Shown: in pieces, positions 42,788 through 53,376 of the stretch
How the letters are laid out: each line of letters opens with the position of its first letter
How positions within the stretch are numbered: position 1 is the stretch's first letter
Made by a program: the position numbers and the translations under genes
NCBI GenBank assembly: GCA_021432635.1
Contig: MU270074.1
Coordinates: 124,001-188,000, forward strand
Direction: 5' to 3'
Length of the DNA stretch: 64,000 nt
Source: Thozetella sp. PMI_491
Lineage: Eukaryota; Ascomycota; Sordariomycetes; Chaetosphaeriales; Chaetosphaeriaceae
The notes under the pieces: model-generated
What the model saw: only the letters and a program-made list of their open reading frames with translations
Database searches by the model: none
Told to the model about the DNA's origin: nothing

Positions 42788-45358
42788 ATGGACAACAAGC
42801 GCAAGGCCGGCGGCTCCAAAAATGGAGACCGCGACAACAAGCGGCGCAAGACCGACTCGACGGTACGTTGCAGTAGTCAAAGAAACCCTTTTCTGCATCA
42901 CTTTCCTGCCCAGTCGGGCCCTGGAAGACGAGGCTGCGGGTTTTCGGCCTGCGACGCCGGGTGCCAATGCAAGGCTGAGCGAGGCACCTCGACCTGGAGC
43001 TCTGTCGTGCTCGACCCCCCCACCAGCACCCACGCCGACAAGGCGGTCGATGTTGCCGCTTAGTGCGCACAATTGACACGGATCTGGGCTAACAGACGAT
43101 TGATGGCAGCGCGGCAACGACGATTTATCCAATGGCGAGACTGGCGAGACGACCACCCACTACGGTCTCACGTTTCTGCAGATGCTCCGCAACACCCAAG
43201 ATAAGAGGTAAAGCGACCGTCCGCGGCACCCATTGCGCGCGCACCGCGTGCTAACCATGCTTCGGATGCAGTGGTCGAAGAATCGCTGGTTACTTCGAGA
43301 ACCTCCCGTTCAAGCCGAAGAACGAAGGCTACTACAAGAAGATCCAGATGCCCATCTCCCTCAAGATGATCGAGCGCCACCTAAACAAGGGCGACTTCAC
43401 CACCCTAGCCGAGCTTGAGAGCTACGTGAAGCGCATGGTAACCAATGCAAAGGAGTATCACAACAAGAACTCTCAGGAATACGAGGATGCGGAGCGCATC
43501 AGGAAGGCGGCCAGCAACTACATGACCAAGCACAACCCCGCTTATAAGAACGTCCAATCTTACACGGCGCAAGCGACCCCAATTCCGGCGGAGCCTGAGG
43601 CTGAGTTCCTAGAAGAGATAGAGCAGCAGGGATCCACGCCGCCCACGGCGGACCTGGGCGGTGACGAGAACGACGATAGGGACGAAGCCAATGGAGACGA
43701 TGATGAAGAAGGTGAGGAGGACGAGGAGGGCGGTGACGACGACGACGAGGACGACGCAGACGGCGATGAAGACGAAGAGGATGAGGACGAGGACGAGGAA
43801 GAGGACGACGATGACGATGTGGCGCCGCGCCGCTCTCGAAGTGGCCGGATTGTGATAAACGTGAACAAGGCGCAATCCTCCAAGTCGTCTAAGTGGCAGT
43901 ACGAGGACGTCCCTTACCACAGCCTATCCTTCCAAAAGGCTCAGGAGAAGCTCCTCGAGGAGCTGCTCCGCAAGGAAGACGAAGAGTCCGTTTCGTCCTC
44001 TCCTTCCCGCTTCTTCTTTGCGAGCAGAACCCGGGCTAACCATGCACAGCGGCGATCCCGCGTTTGTCAACTTCATCAATCTTCCCTCCCGTCAGTTCAA
44101 GGAGTACTACAGTGTGATTAGCGACCCCATTTCCTTGACGGGGCTCCAGAAGCAGGTCATGGGCAAGAGGGGCCGTCACCCGCCGACGGGCAAGACGGAA
44201 TTCCATTCGTGGAGCTCGTTCGAGGAGAACGCAGCTCGCCTCTGGGAGAACGCCCACTACTTCAACGAGGAAGGAAGTGACGTCTACGAGGAGGCCACCA
44301 GGCTCAAGGTAAGGCCCGCGGGCCGGCTTTGGTCGTCAATTCAAAGCTGACGCTTGCGCCTTTTTTCAAGGATCAATTTTACGTAGAGTTTGAGAAGGCG
44401 AAAGCTGTGGCGGAGCCCCAGCAGGCAAAGATCAAATTGAAGGTCTCGTCTGGTCAGGAGAGCGCCGCTTCCCGCAAAGTCAGCATCAACGTGGGGAGCG
44501 CGAGCGCTTCGCCTGCTCCGCCCACCGGTCGCTCCATCGAGTCACAGCCGACGGCCGACGCTCCGGTGAATGGCACGCCTAGCCGCACTTTGCGCGTCGC
44601 AAGCGGACCCATCGCACATCCAGCCGTGAGCCAGGCGAGAAGCATGTCCGGCTCTATCAACTCGCCGAGCCCTGCCCCGGCCCTGCCCGTGGATGCGCGC
44701 CAGTCTCCAGCGCTGGCACAAATGCCTAACGGAAACGCGGCGGGTCTCCAGAACGGCCACAACCCAGTGCAGCCCGTGCAGAACGGCTTCCATCCACCCC
44801 CCATCGTCAAGCGCAACCCGAAGATGTGGGAGGATCGCAAGCGTGCGCCCGGTAAAGGTATGATTGCCCCTGTCGCGCAATGCAAGCCCTGGTGCTCAGC
44901 AGCCGGAATCTGAGTTGACATGACGTACAGGCCTTGCCGACGCCCTCATCGAAAAAGTCACTGTTCGTGCTCGCACGGGTAAGCCCGGCGATCTATTTAC
45001 AGGTGTTATCCCGGCTAGTCCGACAGACGCCCAGCAGAGCGATGTCTTCCACATTCCGCCCGGGCACCACCACATGCAGCTCATTGTGCAGCTCGCCCCG
45101 CTCGAGCAACAGCGCCGCCAGTATAAGCTCATCGTGCGGTGGCAACACAAGACGGTGCTGTCCCCGGCCATGGTAAATCCGACCGCCGAGGATCCGTTAC
45201 CGCCGAACGCGCTTGTCTTCAACCTCCAGCTGCAGCCAACCGACAACTTCCTAGAGGTGAAGGTCGCTGCTGCGCTCCCCCAGGGCCAGAAGCTGCCGGG
45301 TGGGGAGGACTCGGAGTCCGAGAGCTTCGAGATCAATGCCTATCTGCGACACCCCTAG
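42788..45358 (+). CDS. RSC4: double-bromodomain chromatin-remodelling subunit (RSC4-like)
   Basis: Subunit of the RSC-type SWI/SNF remodeller that reads acetylated histone tails; nuclear. Exons 42788-42862, 43110-43207, 43272-43985, 44050-44308, 44371-44857 and 44931-45358 give 686 aa, with all frames consistent. The N-terminus is basic (KRRKTD). Bromodomain 1 is at about residues 40-150 (GYYKKIQMPISLKMI, NAKEYHNKNSQEYEDA). A Glu/Asp-rich acidic stretch follows, then a basic RRSRSGR motif. Bromodomain 2 is at about 285-400, with NAHYFNEEGSDVYEEA and the canonical Asn at 368. The last 140 residues match the fungal C-terminal domain, including DVFHIPPGHHHMQLIVQL. Intron 3 uses a weak GTCCGT donor but is required by frame. 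Residue 121, where the acetyl-lysine-binding Asn is expected in bromodomain 1, is His. Assignment to Rsc4 rather than Rsc1/2 rests on architecture (no BAH domain). Confidence 0.9.
43660..43820. repeat. GAC/GAG-rich low-complexity coding tract
   Basis: An imperfect run of GAC, GAT, GAG and GAA codons encoding a long Asp/Glu-rich stretch between the two bromodomains of the RSC4-like protein. It is a compositional low-complexity tract rather than a strict tandem repeat. Confidence 0.85.
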
Positions 45359-46047
45359 GAGCTGTAGGCAGCGGCGGAATTTGGAGGAGCATTCCTTGGA
45401 CGGCGGTCCTGGGCTATCGGTGTTTTGGCTTTGTTCGGGAAATTGAGCGATACGGAAAGGGAGCCAAAGGGAAGCGGCGTCACCCACCAAGGGAACGGCG
45501 TACTACGGATTTGTAGATAAGACTACAGTAGCTGGACCAAGGCATGATTGTTTGAGTATTATTCTGCCACCATCCCAGAAACTCATTGTATGTTGCCTGC
45601 CAGGTGGAGGGAGTCCGGATATCTGAAGCCGGTGGGTGTGAGAGCAACAAAGGGAAGAAGAGCTGGAATGAGGTGACATAAAGCTCTAAGAAGCTCCCAG
45701 AAGCCGTATGGAATGCGGTCGAAGCATGGATCCATTGCTTCGTAGCATTCTAACCGGCGTTCTTTATGCGGGATTCCGACTGCAGAAGCCTCTTGGGTTT
45801 GTTTGGTTAGCAACCCCTCCTTTGACCACGGCGTCGCTTGTTCAGCCGTCGGGTCAATCGGAGGTTGGTAGGCCTCTTGTCTGTGTTTCTTGGCACTGGG
45901 CGCCTTGGTTCCAACCACGTCGACCCGGCCTCTCATATTGCAAGGATGCGCACCGCTCCATGGTGAGGAGCGTCGAGGCGCATGGAAGTCCTTCTGATCG
46001 CAAGCCCCTCCGAAGCTAGAGCAGTTATCAGCCCTGTAATGCGCAAG
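45359..46047. other. intergenic, no gene recognised
   Basis: This 689 bp stretch lies between the RSC4-like gene and the next plus-strand gene. An in-frame ATG at 45982 and another at 46039 precede the start I chose for the downstream gene. There is otherwise no coding signal. Confidence 0.5.
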
Positions 46048-47958
46048 ATGGCTCAGAACGGTTCTTCTCTTCCTCAAGAAGACGAGAGCGGGTTCGTCCT
46101 GGACGATATCTACGGCAGCGATGACTACTTCTACCTACCCGGCACCCATGTGACGCCGCCCATGCGTCGCCCACAGCCTAAAGCGCGAGAGCCCACCCTC
46201 GCAGAGCGCCACGCCCAGGGTAAAGAGGCGACGGAGGCGTCAGGGTATCGATGGAAGCCGCTGGGTCCACGCGACGAGGTGCTAGCGGCCCGTCTCGGCC
46301 TCGAGGAGTCGGCGCTCGTGCCACTGATTCCCGCCACGCTGCCCTCGGCGACGGGCGAGGGCCGCTCGCTCAAAGTTCTGACCAAGCATCCGCCGAGCCG
46401 GATGCGCTTCCAAATGTCCTGGCCGCTCGAAAAAGAGCTCGGGCATGAATGGTACGAGATGCTCTACACGCACCTGTACGTACGCGTCCACAAGGTTGCC
46501 GAGCAGTACTTCAAGCTCGGTGACTTGCCCAAGGTGCGGCACTGGGACTCCCTATGGACGCACCAGAAATTCAGCGACCAGTTCCTCTACTACGCCGGGG
46601 TGATCGCGCGTGGCGACAAGAAGACTGGTGGCTGGGAGGAAATGTTGAAGAGCGAGCTGCACCGTCAGTACCTAATCATGGGTGTCATTGGCAAGGTACT
46701 AGAGACGACGGTGTTCAGCGAGCTTCTGTTTGGGGCGACCGAAGAACAGTCCAAGTTGTTGAAGAGTCAAGACACCACCATGGTGATGTTGGAGGGTGAG
46801 TAACCTATGGATACTTCATTGAACTTAGCGGTGCCGATGCGCTGACTCCATCTAGGCTACAGCCGAACCTACATGCGCTCCAATACCATCCGCGCTCTCC
46901 TCAGAGACGACCTTCTCCCGCCCCTGTTCTGGGACGAGGTCGACAAGCTTTCCATGCAAATGGTGGCGCTGCTGCTCCCCGTTGTCAAGCTGCTGGACGC
47001 GCACCTCCCGCAGAGCCGGCAGAATTCTCTACGCGCGCTGCACCAGGACCTGCACCACATCGTCGCCGAGGCTGGCTATCTTTCGGTTGGGATCCGCTGG
47101 TCACGCTCCATCTTCCGCTTCCGCACCCCGCTGCCGGGCGAGACCAATGACGACCGCGAGCAGCAGCACATCGACGAAGCCATCTACAAGTCAAGCAAAG
47201 TGATGGCCGACAAGCAGGACAGTTTCTTGCAGTGGAGATGGCTGAAGGACAGGGCGAAGGCGACAAAGGCGACAAATACGACTACGGAGAAGACGGGAGA
47301 GGAGCCTGTGACCGAGGAGCCGACGCCAAATTGCCGGGAACCGGCCGCGATACAGGAGCATTCGACGGCGGTCCCGACTCCCACGCCAGCAAAAAAGTTC
47401 CTCAGCCGCACGCCCGGGTCAAAACAAAAGAAGGAGCCTTTCTTTATGGCACCGAGCCGGATGGCCAAGGTGCAGATCGTGCTCTGGCCATCGCTGCAGC
47501 GCTTCTCGGCAGGCGGGCCGCTGGGCCAGTCCAACATCGACCCGGCCACATCGAGCGCTGAGGGATCGTACGAGACGTGGCTGTTCAAGGCCGCCGTCGT
47601 GTACTACCTCGGGCGACTGGGTTCCCAGTACGAGCTCCAAGAGGCCCACCCCGCGCTCCACGAGCACGTCAGCCGCGCGCACTGGAACCGGCTGTGGCGC
47701 CGTGGGCCATCCAAGGCGCTGCTGCGCGAGTTGGTGCCACGGCTGCCAGAGGGGATGCTGCTTGCTGCCGCCATCTACATGGTCGCCTATCTGTTGGTTT
47801 CGACCTACGCGAAGGGGCGGCTGCCGGAGGACGCAGAAGAAATCTACGACGAGATGGACCAGAGAGTACGGTATTTCCTGGCGGGATCTGTTGGTTTGTT
47901 TTTGTTCAAGTGCCTCATTACGGTTATCAGTGCGTTATGGAGCGCGATGCGAAGGTAG
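46048..47958 (+). CDS. orphan protein with two C-terminal hydrophobic segments
   Basis: Exons 46048-46795 and 46856-47958 with a 60-nt intron give 616 aa. The N-terminus is acidic and Pro-rich (EDESGFVLDDIYGSDDYFYLP). A mostly helical body follows, with FQMSWPLEKELGHEWYEMLY and a QFLYYAGVIARG block. A Lys/Thr/Glu-rich low-complexity section (about 410-480) comes before two hydrophobic segments near the C-terminus: MLLAAAIYMVAYLLV and a final one around GSVGLFLFKCLITVIS. A tail-anchored or hairpin membrane protein is therefore likely. The start is uncertain: ATG codons at 45982 and 46039 are in frame, but 46048 has the best context (AAG before, G after). I do not recognise the family; the codon use and an in-frame intron support a real gene. 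It is convergent with the 1378-aa orphan. Confidence 0.78.
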
Positions 47959-48431
47959 CCCGCCTGGAGAACTTAGTCTAGCTTTCTTAGCTCCTCTTGC
48001 GCGTCGTCAGGACTGAATCGTATTTTGAAATGCAGTGAAAGCTGAAGCTCGCTTTACTCACCCTAATCGTTGCGTCGTGAGGCCTTAGTTATCAAAAAGG
48101 AAAGCAAGCTACCTAAAGGTAAATTTCCAGGTAATAACATGGAAAATACCTATCTGTCTCCCCTACAACATATGCAGCAATTTGCCGATTTCGGTGGCAT
48201 TCGTCGCGAAAATCTACATGATACAAGCACATCTCATACAATAATCAACTAACTCTCATCTCATGGATAGAATAGTGGGCATTTCATCTCTTCAATCCCC
48301 ACCCGCAACCTCATCTCCTGTCTCTCATGTAGAGTTAGGCTCAGCATCCACGGCCAAATGCTGCCCTTGCCTGCGGCCGGTGGCGTCAAGCAGCGAGGCT
48401 CCCCAAGCTCGCCCGTTCCATCACTAGAGAT
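47959..48431. other. convergent intergenic region
   Basis: This 473 bp region lies between two convergent orphan genes. It is AT-richer than its surroundings around 48100-48260. No gene, repeat or canonical poly(A) hexamer stands out. Confidence 0.5.
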
Positions 48432-51400
48432 CTATCCCCTAGGAGCCGATAGAGCTTCCTCTTCCTTGCGTTTCTCCTCTAGATCTTTTAGAAAGCTGTC
48501 CGGATCGAAGCTAGCGGGCAAGCTCTTGCGGTTAACTTCGGGCAGCCAAGCGTCGCCGTTGCGCTTGTTGGCCCGCTTAGCTGGCGGGCTGGAATAGGGG
48601 CCAGAGAACGGGTTGAGGGCAGCGAAGCTGTCAGACCAGGTACGCTTGCGCTGGCTAATGCCCAGAGCTGCGGCGGCAAGAGTTAGTAAACAAAGGGAGT
48701 CCGGATCGAATGCGGGGAAAAGGGGAAAGGGGGTAAAAGGGGAGCGAAAAAGCGGGGCTTACCCCTGGCTGCCATGTTGGTCATGTAGTCCTCCACCACC
48801 TCTCGCTGGTGCTTGGTGTCGCCAATGGGAAAGACAGCCTGGCCGGGCTTGCAGATGGTCTTGTCCTCGTCTCCGTAGCGGCGGAGCTTTCCCCGCTTCC
48901 ACTTGGCGGGCGTCTTGTCGTGAGCGAAGGGGTCGTGGCTCTGCGTCCAATCGAGGACGTTGTCGCTGGCCCGCGCGTCGCGCAATGGCTTGGCGAGGTA
49001 GCCATCGTGCGCCGCCCAGCGGTCCATGTCCCAGAACTTGCGCCGCATCCCTCGTACCTGCACGCCGGCCCAGTCCCAGCTGATGTCGTGCACGTAGGCG
49101 ACGGCGCTGCGTCCCTGCTTGTCGTACTCCTTGCGGCGGGCCGGCGCTAGCAGGCACAGGTTGGCCTCGCCCTCAGCGACGATGCGGTCGCGGATGAGGT
49201 TGATTGCCTCAGCCTTGGTCATCTCTTTCGTCCAGTCAAAGGGGTTGGCCCTCTTGACCACTTCCTGCACCTGGGCGATCATGTCTTCACGCAGGCGAGT
49301 CTGCCGAGGGAGGTCCATATCGGTCTTGCCCACTTGGACCGCCGCTTCGTCGAACTTCCTGACTGTCTCAAGTAGTACATTGGTGGAGATCGGCACCATG
49401 TGTGGCGCCTTCCACCGCTCCCGTTCTGGCACGAGCCGCCAGAGCGTCCATCCGAGGCGGAAGCCTAGGTTGGCGAAGAACCTGAAGATCTGCGAGTAGC
49501 GGTCGGTGTTGGGCGCGGCCACATAAAGCTGCTGCCTCAGCACAGGCTTTCCGTCCTTCTCGATGATCTTGCCCGCCGCGTCCTTCAGCTCCGCTGCTCG
49601 CCGCTGCACTATGGCCGAGTATGGCACGAGGTCATCGGGGAAATGGGGCTTTTGGTACCGGGAGAAAGACCGGCTTGCCGGCCACCGCACGCGCATCTCA
49701 GGGGTCATGTGGACTTCGGGCCGGCGCACAACGCCGTAACATCCGAGGTCAGGCGTGAAGCGCAACATGCCCTGCTGAGCCATGCGGTCCAGGAAGAAAC
49801 ATGCCTTGTGGGGCTTGAAAATCACTTTCTTGGTCTGGCCGTTGGCCCCCGCGTTCATGCGCCCAAGGAGTTGCTCGACCTCAACTCGGCTCTCCGCAGT
49901 CTTGAAGAGCGAGAAGGCACTGCGGTCAGCCAGCAACCTTTGCATGCGCTTGGCAAAGATGCGGTACGTCTGATAATCGGGCCCTGAGTATTGTATGCCC
50001 GGGCCGCCATTGTAGTTTCCGAGGTTCGCGCCGTCCGTCGTCAGCCACTGCAGCCACTTGAGGTCCTGGCTGCTAGTGAACTTGGGCTGGCGCTCTTTGC
50101 CTTGGCCATACCACTCATCGTCGCCCAGCACGAGTTCAGGCGGCGGCCCCCCCGGAAATTGGCCGGTCCGCGCACGGCGCATATAAGACACGACGGTGCG
50201 CAGCAGCTCACGGGGCTCCCGGCCCAATGTCATTTTCAGCATCTTAGAGGTAGTTTCGGCCTTCACAAGGAGGTCCTGCTGTCCCTGAACATTGGTGTCG
50301 ACCTGGCGCCACACGAAAGGACCGCTCCAGATCAGATTTTCAGGCGGCGTGATCCACCTGCGGTCGGCGCCGTGCTTCAGCTTGCACTCGATCATGGCTT
50401 CAGAACGCAGCCAGCCCAGCTCCTGAGTATATATGCGCCACCAACACGTATAGGGCATCGTCTCGAGCTGCAGCGGGAGCTTCTTGGCGGGCAGACGAGG
50501 CGGGCTCCACTGGATGCCGCTTGTTTCGGCTCTGATCTTGCTCTCGAGCTCAGCGGGTATGGGAAGGGCGACCAAGGAACGGTCCGGCCCGGCAACTGTC
50601 TGCTCATGATTCTGGAGCGACTGGAGCAGCTGGTTCATCCCCGCACGCCTGGCACCACGCTCCTTGGCCCAGCTCTCTGGGTGGTTGGGCAGGATAAGCG
50701 TGTCATCTGGCAAGAGGCGCTCGGTGCTGCGATGTTGCTTCTGCCCTGTAACCCAAGCTGGAAGGGTATTAATAAACTTCCCGTAGGCCCGTGACTCGAC
50801 GACGGCCAAGTTTGGGTTGCTGGGATCGATGCGGCCGGCGAGCTGGATATTCCTCGGTGCCGCCCAGAAGACGTTTGCATCATCGGCGAATGGGCGGAAG
50901 ATGGCCTCTTCCTTGTGTGCTTTTGCTTTCTGGTCAGGGATATCTTGGGTTTCTTCCTTCATCATTGTGTTGACTATCGCGCCCGGACGAGGGAAGAGTC
51001 TCCGGGTGTAGGCCTTGCGATTGTACACTGGTCTCATGGCCTCTGTGTTGGTCAAGATCAGATCCTTGTTCGCATTCGTCCAGTCCAGACGGTTGTTTGG
51101 CTGTGGCACTGTGGGAGGCGGCTTATTTGACAGCTTTGCCGGGCCGTAGTGGTGATACTCGAAGTTCTTGTGCACCAGAAGTTTGACGGCGGCGTCGTAG
51201 AAGAGACGTCTTGTGCTTGGCCCCGCCTTATGCACCTGACGCAGCTTGTCCACTTTCCAGAGCCAGGTGAGGTACTTCTCTATCTCTCTACAGTTTGACT
51301 CGAAGCTGACACATCGGTCGATATCTTCGTCGCACAGGAAGTTGATGATGTTCTGCAGACGGATGGCGAGCGGCGGTTGGCGTATTCCTCGGTACCAGGA

Positions 51401-52731
51401 GTCGACTGTATAGTCAAGGGGGTTGTCCAAGTCCGGCATGAGGGTGTTCACACCTTCTTGTGAGCGAGTGGTTCCGTGAAGCTCTTGGATAGGCATAGTC
51501 TCGGTTGCCCTACTGCGCAAAAAGCCATCGATCTTCGTTCGTATCAAGTCTATCATAGCATTGGCTGCTGGTGGGTCGGACTTCCTCAGCTCACTGTAGT
51601 GATCCCAGAAAGCACTGCCGATGGTTGGCTCCCTCGGAACAGCTCTGAGGCGAGGCAGCCGGGGAGCTATACCAGAAAGTCCCCTTTCGCCAGGCACGGG
51701 GTTGTCCAGTTCGAATATAAACCGTGCGCGTTCTTCGTCATCTTTCCCGCCACCACTCTCCAGCGTGCCGAGCCAATTGCTGGATGCTGCTCTACTGCGC
51801 CCGGTGGTTTTAGGAGGTGATAGGATCACGACTAGCCCCGATGCTGGACCGAACTCGAACTGCATGTTATCGAGTTCGCGCATCACCTGGGGCGGGAACG
51901 ATGATGCGTCTCCGATGGCCGCCCCGGACGAATCGAGGGTAGCTAGTGGGCTGGTATTTCTCTGAGCAGCCTCAGATTGTACGGCGTCATGCGGCTTCGG
52001 ACTGTACTCGTGGATGGCTTGGACAACGTCGCCGACTATGCGATTTTCCTCGGCCGTAATACCAACCGGGGCGTCGTACCCTAGCCGGGGAACACGGAAG
52101 ATTCTGTCTGCCATATCGCTCCAGCGCTTTTGGTCTTCCGTGAGGCTCCCAGGATCCGGCCGCCGGTAAAACTCCCTGAGGATTGGAGTAGATGGCACGG
52201 CAATCGCGTGAGAGTGGTCGGAAGCTTCCGCTGGTGAGTCTTCCGCGAACGCTTCAGGAAACAAGGACTTCCCGAGCTCATATTGCAAGAGTCGGTTTTT
52301 CAGCCGGGGACCGATGCCCAGTTCCCTAACGTACCAGTTCCTAAGGCCCATTTCTAAGCTCATTAGAATGTCTTCCGAGTCCTTATCTCCTCGATCGACC
52401 AGGCCCCTGATATAGGCACGAAGTGGCTCCGAGCACTCATCGCTGGTATTCGTATACTGGACGAGGAATTTGACCAAGTCGTCTATACACAGGAGGATAT
52501 CATAGTCAGACGTAGCTCGCAGGGGTCGATTGCAAATGATCAAGACTTACCATCAACCAGCTTTACCTCGCCATCATTCGATTCTGCTGGTCTCGGACGT
52601 GGCCGTGAATAGCCCAGTGCCCTCTGGCGCTGGATCCTGAGTATCGCGTCGATGCTTTCTTGGCGCTCCTTTTCCCTCAGCTCCGGCGCACGCTCATCTT
52701 CAGGGGCAGCTTGACCTGAATGGTCGCTCAT
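48432..52731 (-). CDS. large orphan protein, 1378 aa
   Basis: Exons on the minus strand are 52731-52551, 52482-48763 and 48667-48432 with introns of 68 and 95 nt; the second has a textbook TACTAAC branch point. The resulting protein is 1378 aa. No signal peptide or clear membrane segment is visible. The first 75 residues are charged and helical (REKERQESIDAILRIQRQRA). The long middle is rich in Trp, Arg and Pro and looks globular, with blocks such as PYTCWWRIYTQELGWLRSEA, NLIWSGPFVWRQVD and KACFFLDRMAQQGMLRF. The last exon is basic with a likely nuclear signal (PPAKRANKR) and a coiled-coil-like acidic end (DLEEKRKEEEA). An ATG at 52773 is also in frame but has poor context. I recognise no domain. 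It is divergent from the retropepsin-like gene and may be lineage-restricted. Confidence 0.8.
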
Positions 52732-53376
52732 CTTGTTGTAAAGTTGTTTCACTGAGTAGTTGCTCTTTTCCATAAGAACACTGGCCGCAGATGCAGTCGA
52801 GGCGAAACCGAAGAGAAGAGACGAGGGAAAGGGGGTGGCGAGCGGACGCTAAACCAACCCGTAATATCAACAAATAGATTTCAGGGGCGGCTAACTTGAC
52901 CATGCACAAGATATATTCTAGAAAGGCGTGTTGGCATTGTTTTTGTCTCATATTTCCTTCTAGTGGCGGCGCGAATAGTTCCAGGAATGCTGGGGTTTGC
53001 GCCAGGGTTTCTTCCATCCCTTGCATACCAGATGGGCGGGAATGAATCACATCACTCCACAGATTTCGCGCTATCGCACAAGGGCTCACTAAGGCCATAA
53101 CAAGGCACATGGTGTTGGCTCTCTTTCAGCACAGCCGAGGGCTGCTGGTTTCGGCTTCCATGAGGGACCATCCGGAAAAACCAAGACAAAGAACAGGAGT
53201 AGCTCTAAGAAAATCATGCTGCTAAAAACTTATGCATCCGGTTGCCAGCTAATCCTTTGTTTATGGATGCCGATATACACAAGCGGATGCGAAAGAGTAG
53301 CTTGGGGAAAGGGGGAGGGATAGGTAGTTGACACCCGATCACTTAGTAATCTTCGGCTCTCTATCTCAGAGACACA
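52732..53376. promoter_or_regulatory. divergent region between two orphan genes
   Basis: This 645 bp region lies between the starts of the 1378-aa orphan and the retropepsin-like orphan. A minus-strand frame at 52700-53110 overlaps the first exon of the large orphan and reads sequence without family resemblance. I see no RNA gene. Confidence 0.45.

Noticed and set aside
52700-53110. 136-codon minus-strand frame upstream of the 1378-aa orphan
   Set aside because: It overlaps the first exon of that gene in another frame and continues into its promoter; the sequence resembles nothing known.
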